A DNA stretch of 61,433 nucleotides, from positions 57,891 through 119,323 of the forward strand of contig JAHBMJ010000907.1 of assembly GCA_018398765.1 (NCBI GenBank). Direction: 5' to 3'. The DNA is from Chromera velia. Its lineage: Eukaryota; Sar; Chromeraceae. Below are positions 40,823 to 52,053 of the stretch, one piece after another. The position numbers were made by a program, and so were the translations under genes. Numbering within the stretch: the first letter of the stretch is position 1; the number at the start of each line of letters is the position of its first letter. Below the pieces are notes generated by a model. That model made no database searches. It was not told the DNA's origin and saw nothing but the letters and a program-made list of their open reading frames with translations.

Positions 40823-42791
40823 GCGAACGAACACACGTAAACTGCCTTTTCTCCACAAACGCAGAGAGGGCCACAACTGGATTTATTTGTATGGTAGGAA
40901 TTAATTTAGAAGAAAAGCCCCAGTTATTGAGACAGAAGAACGAATGCCTACCAACACCCCATTCGGTCCATCCATCCATCCATCCATCCTCACCTTGTCC
41001 ACAGCATCCATCCGAGCGACAGTTTCCCTCTTTCCGAAAAGAAACTTGACCACCTCCAGGTGCCCTTTTCGGCATGCACCGATGAGAGGGGTCTCACCAT
41101 CCTGCACGCATGCCCTCGTGTCCGTGCATATTTCTTCTCTTCGATCATTCACGCATGCATTCGCTCACTCACTCACTCACTGTTTCATTCAGGCACATAC
41201 GTATGCAATGATTCATCCATCCATTGATCCATTCACCAGGAAAGCATTACGCTCGAGTTCCCCCTACGCTCGCAGTCTCCATAACCATCCCGATGATAGT
41301 TTCCCCCCCCAGCCAAAAACTGTGATTCGCGCATTCATCCCTCCTTTCTCCCCTCCCCCCCACCTTGTTAGAGACCGCCAGCCCCGCCACCCTGTCGGAC
41401 AGAAACTTGACCACCTCCAAGTGACCATGCAGAGACGCGATGGACACAGGAGTCCAGCCCCCTACCTGCGAGCCCTCCAAGCAGGCAGAAGAAGAAATAA
41501 AAACACCCACACACAGACAGACATCAGAACGCAAGCAAGTGAACAGATGAGGAGAGGAAGGCAGGATTGATCTCAGTCGACGAGTACAATTCTGCGCTCC
41601 CCTCCAGGCTCAGCTATCCTCAATAGAAAAAAAAACAGCGCGGGCAATTCACGCTGACTTTACATTTAATCACCAGACGTAAACAAAAAGCTCTCTCGCT
41701 GCTTGTTCGAACGCCCCCTCCCTCTTCACCATTCCACAATCCGTCTCTCAACCAGGTCTGTATGTTGCTTCTTGCTGACTTGGTCTGTTGTTTCGATTTT
41801 GGCCCCTTTTTGGAAGAGAAACTCCACAACATCGAGATGACCATTCTTGCAGGCGAGAAAAAGAGGGGTAGCCCCTACCTGAAAGCAAAACGAAACCAGA
41901 GATGCAGTAAAACAGACAAGGTGAAGAACGACGACAAAGAAAGCAGCAGCAACTGGGGAACAACAGCACCCCCCACAGAATGAAAAGGGACAAGGGCAAA
42001 ACGAAGAAAAGAGATGAACGGGACCATAGAAACTGCCCAAATATTTGACTTAATTGACCAGAAATTTCACTAGTGCTGTTGACCCAAAACCAAGCGTAAC
42101 TGACTGACCACTCACTCCCCTTCCAGACAAATCTCCGAGTACAAAAGGAAAGCAAAGAAGTGGAACATAAACAATCGAGCACAGCAGACCGAAACAAAAA
42201 CCTGACTGACCACCGACTTCACTTCCAGCCGAGCCCCAAACCCCACCAGCCTCTTCACGTCCTCCAATCGTCCATCCGCAGCAGCCAGATGGAGAGCCCT
42301 CAGAAGAAATTTGTTCTCTTCCTTTTCACACACATGAAAGTTGCACACAGGGAGGGAAGAGGAGAAAAGATGAAAGAAAGAGACACTCACGCACGCTCGC
42401 ACATACATAAGCACACAAACACATATACACACATGCAGACATCCACACATCCACGCACCCACCCACGCACGGATAGAGAGCCGGCGCTCACACAGAGGGC
42501 ACATGTCATCCAGAAAACATCAAGAAGAGACAAATCCACAAGAAATAATGGGAGGAAAGACAGGCGCAGATGCCCGCGTCGAGAAAACAAACGGCAAGCG
42601 CAGGCAGTGGCTCGATCGATGCAGAAGGAAGCACAGTTGTGAGGATGCTCATTGTCCAAGCAAGGACTCAAGCTAGTGTCAAGAAACCGCACACAAAGCA
42701 CAAAACAACCACACAATCAGCAAAAAGCCGATGTACGATCACAGGCTTTTACAGGGAGACTGCAACGAAAACAACCAAGCAGAAACAACCC

Positions 42792-42836
<45 letters not shown>

Positions 42837-43648
42837 TATCGTCTTTTCTTTTCCGTTTTTTCGTTCTTCCTTCTCTTCTTTTTTTTTCTTTCTTCTTTTG
42901 GCGCGCTCTTTCAGTGGAAGCCCAGACAGACAGACAGACAGACAGAGAGAGAGACTATATGTTTCTTCTTCTTCCTCCTTTTCTTCATGAACACAACAGA
43001 CAAAAAGGAAGACAGACAGACAGACAGACAGACATACAGACAAGAGGAGAGGAAAGACCTACTTCCAAAGCCCCATTGATGTCTGCCCCCAGTCGTAGAA
43101 GAAAGATCAGCAGGTCACTTCCTCCTCTCAAGCTGCCCTTCATGGCAAGGCAGAGAGTTTTGGACGACACCTGCGGAAGAAAATTGAAATCCACAAACAA
43201 GGCCAATGAACGAAGGAGGGCTCCGAGAAAAGAGAAAAACAGAAAAGGAAAGAAAACTGAAGGAACGCTGGAACCAAAATGAAATGAAGCAGGCAGCAGA
43301 GAGAAGGGGAAAGGAGAAAGAGAGGCGGTGTACAAGAAAGCTCATCCAATATGAAGAGACGGCTGTTTTGAGAGATCTCGGCAGACTGACAATCCAAGCG
43401 CAGCTGTAGAACCAACAGGACTGTGTTGTTTCTTAAAATAGTCAGAAAAGTAGTCAGGGACCCATTTTGTCTTCGCTTCTTCTCTACCAAGCACTCACCG
43501 GAACAAAGGTCCGAACATTTCGGAGAATCACCTGCACTCTTGCACAGACAGAAGACACATACACATACACATACACACACAGAAAGACCCACACACGGAC
43601 ACCACAGACACAGACACACACACCCGCCCACCCACACGCCCACACACA

Positions 43649-43703
<55 letters not shown>

Positions 43704-44040
43704 CCACACATTCACACATTCACACTAAGAGACTATCCTATTGTTAGGTCTTCGACTCTCCCGTACGCCTCTCCTTCTCTCCCTCTTGCTTTGTCGGCCT
43801 CGTGATCTCCGAACCCCTCTATCCTCTCGGTTTCATACACGCACTCACTCTTTCACACATACATGCGCACGCACGCACGCACACATACGGGCTCCATTCA
43901 TGCATGTGTCCGGATCAAGTCCGTATTAAGGCGAGATGAAAACTGTGAGGAGACGACAGACGCGCGAACACCGCAAACCAGAATGGAAGAACGCAACCCA
44001 CCGGTGTCAATTTGAAGGGCGAAGGAGAATCAGCTGCCAT
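38722..44040 (-). CDS. Ankyrin-repeat protein, 12 exons, about one repeat per exon
   Basis: Exons (5' to 3'): 44040-44002 (MAADSPSPFKLTP), 43531-43499 (VILRNVRTFVP, 33 nt), 43170-43063, 42315-42211, 41878-41780, 41465-41364, 41101-40994, 40736-40650, 40315-40214, 39916-39818, 39480-39382, 38865-38722 (stop). All introns are GT-AG and all are phase 0, so every exon is a whole number of codons: 13, 11, 36, 35, 33, 34, 36, 29, 34, 33, 33, 47. The total is 374 residues. From the fourth exon on, each holds one ankyrin repeat, for example TPLFLACKNGHLDVVEFL and TPLYAAAWKGHLETVEFL. The third exon is a divergent repeat (LIFLLRLGADIN). The sixth core repeat (40736-40650) lacks the TPLH turn. Ankyrin arrays bind protein partners; no catalytic domain is present and the target is unknown. 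The exon at 42315 has the least certain acceptor. Confidence 0.88.
42791..43039. repeat. Three (GACA)n clusters in an ankyrin-gene intron
   Basis: GACA arrays at about 42791-42835, 42923-42945 and 43010-43039 lie in the intron 43062-42316. On the sense strand they read (GTCT)n/(TGTC)n. Confidence 0.9.
43555..43725. repeat. (CA)n-rich array upstream of the 33-nt exon
   Basis: CA repeats with scattered variants sit in intron 44001-43532 and end about 24 bp before the acceptor of the 33-nt exon. The sense strand is TG. A smaller array at about 40770-40805 lies before another acceptor of the same gene. Confidence 0.9.
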
Positions 44041-44460
44041 TGTTCCTCGGATCCAAACCCCTCCTTTGCCTCTTTATTGCCCTTCTTAGTCTGAAATGCT
44101 TGCGGAACACAAGAGAAGCTTTTGTCCGTCTCCACTACTAAAACACAAAGGAAATCAAACGATACGGCTCACACAATCTGCCGACAGCACCCCGTTCCAT
44201 GCCGAATTCCGTCACGTACCGCACGAAGGCTTAATTGCAGAGCGGCCACAGAGTGCATGCGTTATGTTAACAAGCAGAATCGTCGTCCTTGACCATTCAC
44301 TCCGTCGAGCCGTCTGAGGGAAGCATGCACCCCCCCTATTGCAAATGTGCCTTTTTTTTGTGCAGGATGGATCGAGCGAGCGCGCGGCGTTAATCGCGCG
44401 CGCGCGTGACTTTGCATGCATTTCGATTTTTTTTTTTTTGATATTAATATTATTAATAAT

Positions 44461-44647
44461 AATGGCCCGGAAAGCGAAGCTGAGAGGGCACTTAACAAAA
44501 AATATACCCCCCAGACCACACGGATGGCTGCGTCCGACGTTTACAGGTAGGTCTGACGCACGCCAAGCTCGGCCCCGGAAAGATAATTCGGCACTTTCCA
44601 AATTTAAAGCATGGGCAAGAAGAATAAATTTCGCTTTCCGGGCCATT
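44461..44647. mobile_element. 187-bp element with perfect 18-bp terminal inverted repeats
   Basis: AATGGCCCGGAAAGCGAA at 44461-44478 is the exact reverse complement of 44630-44647. The inside has no coding potential. A related sequence (GGCCCCGGAAAGCGAAGC and then GGGGGCACTTA) occurs at about 60692-60719, so the terminal motif is dispersed. No clear target duplication is seen (flanks are ATTAAT and CGCATA). Confidence 0.6.
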
Positions 44648-44698
44648 CGCATAGAGTGCGTCAGATGATTTATGAATGCATGCTCGATCATGCATCGG

Positions 44699-45650
44699 TC
44701 ATACATATACCGCATCAAATCAAATTTTTCGTCAGATACAAATTACAAATACATTTTTTGCATTTTGAATTTTTTGGGGGGGGGGCCCAAATGAGGCGTA
44801 CAGACCAAAAATGACATGCCGGGGCCCAACTTTTGTATCCGACTACAATTTACATGCTGGATTACAAATGTTGACAATTAATGTATGTGAATCCTAGAAG
44901 TCTCCTAAAAGCTGAAGTCTCCTGACTCACAGTGACGCCTTCTGTTTCATCTAAATTTTTTTCCATCTTGGATCATCTTCTGTTTCGATCTGACATCTTG
45001 GATCATCTTGGATCATCTTAGATCACTCAATCCACTTTGTAATGGTGAGACGGCAGATCTCATTCGAAGAATGAATGCCCGCCTCCACACCAAATTGCTC
45101 AAGCCGGAGCACCAAAACGAGCAGGAACACCGAAAACAGAACAGATCTCACAGTCATCGTGACTCCTATCTAAAAAAACACAATGCAGAATGATCGATAC
45201 TGAGAGAAGAAACGAGAAGGATCACCTGAAGAGACAGACTAAAGAGACAAGTTGAGGAGACGGGCGCTGACAAGCCCGAAAGAAAATGTGGAGAAGCTCC
45301 TGTCAATTCTCACATCCAAAGAGTCAAAGCGTACACGGAAGATGTTCCTATGCACGTAATCATGAAGCTTGTCTGTGCAACAGAACTGCCCATAGACTTC
45401 AATACAACACAACTCAAGGATAAACCGAAGTGCACTCACGGACTAACTTTTATAATTGAGCACTCAGATTTGTAATCCGCAGTGCGCGCGCACATCCCGC
45501 ATGAAGTTAGGCCCCGGCATGCCGTTTTTGGTCTGTATTAAACAATTTGGGCCCAAAAAAATAGCGTTTAAAAATGTATAATTTGTATTTGTAATTTGTA
45601 CGCCGGGGTCAAAAACAAAAAATTATATTTGATGCGGTATATGTCATGCG
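44699..45650. mobile_element. About 0.95-kb element with long (about 170-180 bp) inverted arms
   Basis: The left arm (about 44699-44869) and right arm (about 45467-45650) are diverged reverse complements. Shared blocks include ATATACCGCATCAAAT, AAATTACAAATACA, ACAGACCAAAAA, GCATGCCGGGGCC and GGATTACAAAT. The 600-bp centre has one short frame (45008-45193) without a recognised domain. The long arms and lack of a transposase suggest a non-autonomous foldback-type DNA element. Confidence 0.6.
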
Positions 45651-46160
45651 TGCATCATTGCAACTCATTACAGGCCGCGACCAACAACCTCTTGCTTATC
45701 GTCTTGCAGGTGGCTCTGCTCCTTGTACTTGTGGCAGTTCTTGCAGCTCGATCGTTACGCAATTTCCCAACAGATTTGCACTGTGTGTTTTGAGGATTTA
45801 AATTCTTGCTTTGAACTCATCGGTCATCTGTTGTTTCTAACGCAGCCAGTCCTGTTGCACAAGTCGGAGTCGATTGTTTATAAAAACTGATTGAGCACTT
45901 CATTCGTTTCACTGTAGAGAAAGTGAAAACAGTGACGAAGAATCTGAGAAGCATATATACAGAATTGATCTGTGCCAGAGTCTTTGATCGACAAGTCAAT
46001 AGCAACTTGCACGGCGTCTCGCGCGTAACAGACTGCTATATACAGTTCTGTGATTTGTCACTTGCAGAACTAGGCTCACGCGAGGTAGTACGGATTCTAC
46101 TCCAGACACACAGAGTGCAGTCGGCTCAAAGAAGAACAGTAGCAGTCTGTACTTTCAAAC

Positions 46161-47610
46161 ATGCACAACGGGATCGCAGCGGCCGGACGGATCTCTCTCT
46201 GCTTTGTGGTGACGAGTCTCGTGGGAGCACTCCTCTTCTTCCTGTCCACATATCTATTCAATCCTAATACAGGTAAGGATCTGCGTCGAAGTACACGAAC
46301 AGAGAGCCTGCGTGTTTTCCTTTCACCAATTTTGATGTCCTGAATATGTATTCATTCCTGATCTACTCGCATGCATAGATGCAGACTGGGACTTCGATGT
46401 TGCACTTCGAGGGATCTTCAAGGAATCCAATGGCGTAGACGGCGCCCAGGCGGGAGAGAAAGTACACTGCAGTCTGAGTGTCTCAAATACCAACAAGAAA
46501 AGTCTCTTCGTGGCAGCCACCCTACATGCGGCAGGCTAAAATGAAAAATTCTATTTCCTTTGTGAAAAGAACTTTCTGACCTCCTCGAAGAAGACGCAGT
46601 GCACCCTTGAGTACCCTCTCTCTCTGGGGGACATCGAAAGAAAGGAAGTCACCTTGCACGCAGAGGCAAAAGCGACAGCATCCTCTGAGGGCTCCTCCCC
46701 TCTGTTCCCGTGGAAGAGCTCGTCGCCCTCTTCCTCAACAATAAAGAGCGCAAACATTCTGCTGCAAATCCCTGTAAGTCAGTCACCTAATCTTTCAGAC
46801 CAAAGTATGTGTAATGTGACAACTTGTAAGAGGACGACAAATCTGGGGGAGCTCCATTTTGTTGACTCGGTGCATATGAAATGGTGGGCACGCCTTCTTC
46901 CAAAGGTTGTCTACATGTGTGCTCTGTCATCCATCCGGCTGTCGTTTTTTCTGCTTCATATGCTGATCAAGACTTCTTTGTTTTTCGATTTCTATTTCTC
47001 TGAGAAAGTCTTGTGCTTAAGGCGATGGATGTTCATGCCATCACCAATTTTCTGTACTTCTTGGGCAGTTGCCACAAGTATTGGGGCTTCTTTGGGGAGC
47101 ACCTTGAGAACAGTCAAGGGAACCGTTGTTCACCTGCGAATGCATACCTGATACATGTGTTACTTCTGTCCATCGATCGACTGCTTTCTCTCCTCTGCGC
47201 CTCCTCTTCCCTTTGTTGCAGATCTCTTGTCAACAGACCGAGGGACTGCCCGTCTTCCCGAGTTATCGAGGAGGACAAATCAGAACAGTCGAGAGGCCGT
47301 TTTAGAGAGGGCAAGGGAGGGACGACGCCGCTTGTTGGAAACAGGAATCACCAGAGAGCCTTTTGTATTCTTTCACGGGGAGGGCAGAGCTTTGCCAATT
47401 CGGGGGGATGGAGAGGAGTGCCTTTCTTAGAGGGACCCCCAGACAGGGGTTCTGACGATTGTGGAAGAGCAGTTCACTGCGTGGCAGTCCTGCTCTGGTC
47501 TCGGTCTTTCTGAAGAAGAAGAGAACGCTCCGTTCTTTTCTGCAAGTTTTTATCTTCTCCCAGCCAATTCGGACACGGGTTTAGAGGGAGACGAAGAAAG
47601 GCAAAGGGAG
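46161..47610 (+). pseudogene. Broken gene for a single-pass membrane protein
   Basis: The first exon (46161-46272) encodes MHNGIAAAGRIS and a 20-residue hydrophobic helix. The second (46379-46773) encodes a beta-rich-looking segment (VHCSLSVSNTNKKSLFVAAT, then FYFLCEKNF, then CTLEYPLSLGDIERKEVTL). It is split by an in-frame TAA at 46537-46539, with convincing coding on both sides. Downstream of an acceptor at 47221, the frame EAVLERAREGRRRLLETGI to GDGEECLS meets a TAG at 47428-47430 and then continues open (RDPQTGVLTIVEEQFTAWQS) to about 47610. The downstream frame is one base off the direct splice from 46773, so an exon may be missing or a base lost. Either the gene is dead or the models miss unusual introns. 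I recognise no family. Confidence 0.5.
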
Positions 47611-48300
47611 GCTGCTTAGTTGGGTGGGAGGTCTGTACTTTTCTTGTGGCGCCTTCATCTGTGCATCCTTCTTTTTTTTGCTTTGTGTTTTCTGGTGACG
47701 AGACGTAACTTTACGTGCTCGGGTGAGCAGACTTCTTTTGAATTCATGTCTGTGGGAATGTCCGGGAATAAGAGTGGAAGTGAGGATGTTCGTATGGTTT
47801 CAGATGATCTATTTATTTTTGCCCCCTTCCCTGCATCCAGCTTTCCTTCTTTTGACTCTGTGAGTCCATTCTGCTCCTCTGGTCCGATCCCATCTCCACT
47901 GTCAAGCAAATATGTCGGCCTTCCAGAAGAATCCGTCAGTGACTGCACGTCTTCAAGTAACCCTGTGTATGCTTCCATTCCTCCTGAGGTTCTCTCTTCT
48001 TTGCCTCCACACGCTTCTGAATCGAAAGGTTGCAGTCCGCTCTCCTCCCAGCCTGTGGACAGGATGGAGGAACATGGGCATGGAATGACACAGGTCGAGC
48101 ATGTTGCTACTCATGCTGCAGGTCCTCCGACCACAGTTCCCATAGACTTTGAAAGTGCGTGCGGGGTATCTCGTTTTATTCGGTTTCTGGGTGGAGGGAC
48201 TTGGGGTCGAGTGTACTTGGCTGAGCTTGCAGGTCCAACAGAGGGGGGGGACAATTTGAAAGAAAGATGGGTTGCGGTGAAAATGTTTGCAGAAAGGCTT

Positions 48301-49113
48301 GTGCCCTTATAAATGGACTTTTGCCCTCAAGTCGGACTTTGACATATATTACGGCATATTATTAAAATGAACTAGTTAGATATAAAATAAATGTTAATAT
48401 ATAAACCATCATTCAACTAGCGATTAAGCTAGCAATTTGAGTAGAAATTTTATATCATACTGTAACGTAATTATAACGTACATTAAGCTTACGCTTAAGG
48501 TTAATATTTTGGTTCAATCTATGCAGAGTAGCCAGGACTTGAATAAGTATCTCTAAAAAGTATATCAATTTCATAAACAAGCCTCTTCCGCTTTTAAGAC
48601 ACCTTGTCTGATACTTTAACACGTCTTTCATGAACTAATCACCTCTTTCCCCGTATTTCCCGCTTCTTGCAGCCAAGCTGCCAGTCACAGAAGAAGCCTC
48701 TTTCTGACAGTGCACTATTCCTGGAATGTCCCATAGAAAGAGAAAAAGAAAATTTAAAAGAAAGTGAGAGGAGAAAAAGAGGAAACAGATGTCAAACAGC
48801 CGATATGACTGCATCGCGCGGTTGTACCAAGTGATAACTTTTACCGCGCATGAAGGCCCTTTTCATCATTTTTTACCCGAACGAAGACCCACTCACAAAA
48901 ACAGATCGCGCACACACGTGCACACACACACACACACATACATACACACATACACACACACACACCCCCACAGAGTGCCCCACGCACATGTACGTGCGTG
49001 CACAGACTCACAGAACATGCACTCATTTGCTCTCTCTCTCTCCTTTTGTCTCTGTCTCCCTTTCTCTCTCACATACACGCACACACGCACACACGCACAC
49101 GCACACACACACA

Positions 49114-49154
<41 letters not shown>

Positions 49155-49741
49155 ACACACATGGACTTGTCTTTCTTTTTCACAGCTTCTCATTGACATA
49201 TACAGAAGGATTTGCAAGCTTTTACGCCGTATAGTGTGACTTCTTTGTGAATAGGATTATGTTGTTTTTGTGCTCTGTTCTTTGGAATCCTCTCCGACTC
49301 CTGCTGACTGCCTCATGTCCGGTCTAACTAGCCTAGCTATGAAGCCCTCCTTCCTGCACTGTTTCCTTTGCAGAAGAAGCAATTCTTTGTACTTGATTGG
49401 CGGCGCTAAACGTTGCTTTTGAGCGTATTCATTAGTGTTGTTCCTGTGTATTTCTTTTCAGGTAACATTCACTAACTTTCACGTGCCGCAGTGATCATAA
49501 TTTTTCCTACTATGCACCCTAGCTAATCAACCAGCCTTTTGAGCATATTTGAGCAGATTTGCATAGAAGTAACGATTGTAGATGATATAAAGGCTCTATA
49601 TTACTTTGGGTAATCTAGTTTTACTTCATAATATTTTTTGTTAGTATTTCTTTGCTATCAAATCATAATGTCTAGAATAATTTTTAGGGTATCACAATAT
49701 TGCAGTCCGACTTGAGGACAAAAGTCCATTTATGAGGGCAC
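48301..49741. mobile_element. 1,441-bp non-autonomous TIR element inside the kinase gene
   Basis: The first 38 bp (starting GTGCCCTTATAAATGG) and the last 38 bp are reverse complements with two mismatches. The interior is AT-rich, with two (CA)n arrays (about 48909-48965, 49070-49165), and has no transposase-like frame. It divides the kinase N-lobe exactly between the lysine strand and the alpha-C helix. Flanks are AGGCTT (left, 48295-48300) and AGGCCT (right, 49742-49747), a possible 6-bp target duplication with one change. It starts with GT, and AG dinucleotides lie just beyond its right end. Confidence 0.8.
49298..49507 (+). repeat. About 210-bp dispersed repeat, copy 1
   Basis: This segment within the TIR element reappears in reverse orientation at 61077-61286, about 90% identical by eye. 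Shared blocks include TTGATTGGCGGCGCTAAA, GTATTCATTAGTGTTG and CAGGTAACATTCACTAAC. It may be a nested short element or a conserved internal piece of the larger family. Confidence 0.85.
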
Positions 49742-50523
49742 AGGCCTAGAAGAGCACATAGATTTGTGGGAAGAAGAAAGGAAATGCCTGCAGGAATTGG
49801 GAGGGAGGCCGTTTATTTCTGTCCTCGGGGGGGGGTCTGTGGGAGGGGGGGGAGGTCATTTCATCGTTTTAGAGTATCTTGAGGGAGGTACCCTAAGGAG
49901 GTACCTTGCATGACTTCATTCCCTCCCTGACAGAGAAATGGCAGAGGGAACGGGTAGTTGTTGCCCTCTTAAAGTTGATGAGAGACGCATACGAGGACAA
50001 GGGGGCAGCGCATTATGATATCAAGGGAGACAACATTGCTCTCTGTGTGCTACCAGGTGATGATCTTGGTGCGTTACAGCTCGTCTTCATAGATATGCAG
50101 AGCAGTCAACAGACTCAGGGGGAGGCTAAAAAGGGTGTTTTCGTCTCGGAGCACCTGCATGGGATAAAGAGGTCTCCCTACTATCTCTCTCCTGAGCTGT
50201 GGCAGTTAATATACTCCACGCATCCACCCTTTTTTTCTCCGCTTCTTCTTGCCCCCCGAGGCCTTGTCCTGGAAGCCTCCGATCTCTGGGCCCTCGGCCT
50301 ATTCATTTTCGAGTACTTGGTCTACGGGGGGAGGAATTCAATTCCTGAGTTGCAGTGGGAAGAACTGAGGAGGAACGGACTTCCTTTGTCCCTGTAAGAA
50401 AGCGACCTGGTTTCTTTGGTCTGCTCAGTCCTTCTTCAGAGAGACTAGACGTAAAGATGGTCTGCAAAGAGAATCCTTCTCTTCATTCAGTCGGAAGCAA
50501 ACAGCAGGGGGTGGGATAGAATT

Positions 50524-51200
50524 ATGGAAGAGACACTTCAGCAGAGTGATCAACGAACACCTGCATCATCTGTCCAGCAGCCAGAACCTCTTCCGCCCCC
50601 TAGATCCCCGCACCACATCAAGGAAGACCAACCCGAGGGCCCCGCCGAGGGCAGTGTAAACTCCATTGAGACCGAAGACAGCAACGATGCCCCCTTGCCC
50701 AGTGTAACAGCAACACCCCCTCCCATACCATAATTTTCCCACGTTCGCCCCCCCATGTCTCATCGTTTTCCTCCCCCCCTAGAGACTGCCACTCTCATGA
50801 GCGAGGACAGCACGGATGCTTTCCTGCCAAACACAACTGCTGCTCCTCCTCCGACCCCCCAATTTTCAGTCCAGATGCCCCTCTTAGAGCTCCCCTTCTT
50901 CCACTTAGAACATGAGCCGTATGTCTCATCCTATCTTCAGCCAACAGAAGCAAGCCGGAAGAAAAGGATAGAGCAGCAGCAGAAGCTTCACCATGTGCAA
51001 GACGCAGGCTAAGCCGCAAAAACAAGAAAGCAGGCAGCCGAGGAGAGGATCATAACACAGTGGTCTGCGAGGGAGAAAGAGAGAGAAAAGAAGTTGACTA
51101 CGAGACGGGAGTGTAGACTGAAAGGCACAATGACAAAGTTCCAAGAGAAAGAAGCGGTGAGACGACTGAGGATGAAGAGGGAGGAGAGACGACAGGCCTA
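50524..51200 (+). pseudogene. Low-complexity coding remnants, with an internal stop in a coiled-coil frame
   Basis: 50524-50733 encodes a Pro/Gln/Glu-rich 69-residue frame ending EDSNDAPLPSVTATPPPIP. The frame at 50755 repeats that motif in diverged form (EDSTDAFLPNTTAAPPPTP). It continues to VSSYLQPTEASRKKRIEQQQ and meets a TAA at 51010-51012. The same frame stays open after the stop (QAAEERIITQWSAREKEREK, then KREERRQA) to a TAG near 51200, a typical charged coiled coil. These may be 3' exons of the kinase gene above, or part of another decayed gene. Confidence 0.4.
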
Positions 51201-51540
51201 GCCGAATTTTTTTCTGTCTAGGGCGTGCTCTATTCTCTTTGTTTCTCTCTGCATGCATGTCGTTTGTATTTGTGTCTTGTGCATATTCCAGCCTGTCTGC
51301 TATCCTTTTCACTCGATTCATTTCTCTCAAATCTGATGCAACCCAGGCAGTTGGGCCTGGTTTGCCAATGACTCATTGGAGACTGACAAAGAAAAAGCAA
51401 AATTCACTTGTACAGGAGAGGACTCCCCTCTTATCCCTGATTCCGTTCGTAAAAATGAATGAATGAATCAATGACAAACAGAAAGAAGCAAAGAAAATCA
51501 ACAGACAGAAGGAAAAAACAGAGAGCCATTCTCAAATAAT

Positions 51541-51589
51541 GAACTGAACTGAACTGAACTGAACTGAACTGAACTGAACTGAACTGAAC
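51541..51589. repeat. (GAACT)n pentanucleotide repeat, about 10 units
   Basis: Nearly perfect tandem GAACT units. This is the only clear pentanucleotide array seen in the window. Confidence 0.95.
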
Positions 51590-52053
51590 GGCAGGGCGAA
51601 TTTTTCAAAGAAGTTCGTTCATTTATACATGTTCCTGCTGTGGCACGGTGGTTGTTCTCTTTCCCTATGGATGTTCCAGAGAGAGACTGTTGTACTGTGA
51701 GGCAACTTCAATGGAACACGCCGGTGGAGTGAATGCTGGTGTTGATTCATTGGCCTCCGATTCTCTTTCCTTTTCTTCCCTCCCTCCCTCTATGTTTGCC
51801 TTGTCTGTCTGTCTGTCAGCTTCTCTCCATTTCTCAACCGCTTTTTTCTTCTCTGTCCGTTCTTGACGACATTTCGATATTCGGAACAGAACCTATTTCG
51901 CTCCTTCTTTTTCTTTTTTGAGTCACCCACGAAGAATATTCATATCGATGCACTCAAGCTAACTTGTTCTTTCTCTCCTTCCTTTCTTCTTTCCCATGCC
52001 TTGTTTCATCTGCTGCTTACGGCGTTAAGATTATTCTTCCTTTCATCCTACAG

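Larger units (their letters stand above)
47746..50662 (+). pseudogene. Protein kinase gene split by a transposon-like insertion
   Basis: The 5' part (ATG 47746, Ser/Pro-rich lead, then RFLGGGTWGRVYLAEL and WVAVKMFAERL, ending 48300) is the kinase N-lobe with Gly-loop and lysine. The frame resumes after 49741 with EEHIDLWEEERKCLQELGG (alpha-C helix), HFIVLEYLEGG, the catalytic loop HYDIKGDN, and IDMQSS where DFG is expected (Asp kept, Phe-Gly replaced). YYLSPELW follows (APE position) and then the rest of the C-lobe to 50394. Splicing at CCCT|GTAAGA to an acceptor near 50490 would add WKRHFSRVINEHLHHL and LFRPLDPRTT, ending about 50662. Two defects are visible: the 1,441-bp element at 48301-49741 and a 13-bp insertion at 49893-49905 that shifts the frame. 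Unless the element is spliced out, no full kinase can be made. Confidence 0.7.

Noticed and set aside
42793-42836. CRISPR-like or spaced repeat array
   Set aside because: The repeats are plain GACA microsatellites with no unique spacers, and the genome is eukaryotic.
46161-51200. Nuclear reassignment of TAA/TAG as sense codons
   Set aside because: The giant, PRMT5 and ankyrin genes use no internal TAA or TAG, so the interrupted frames are better read as decayed genes.
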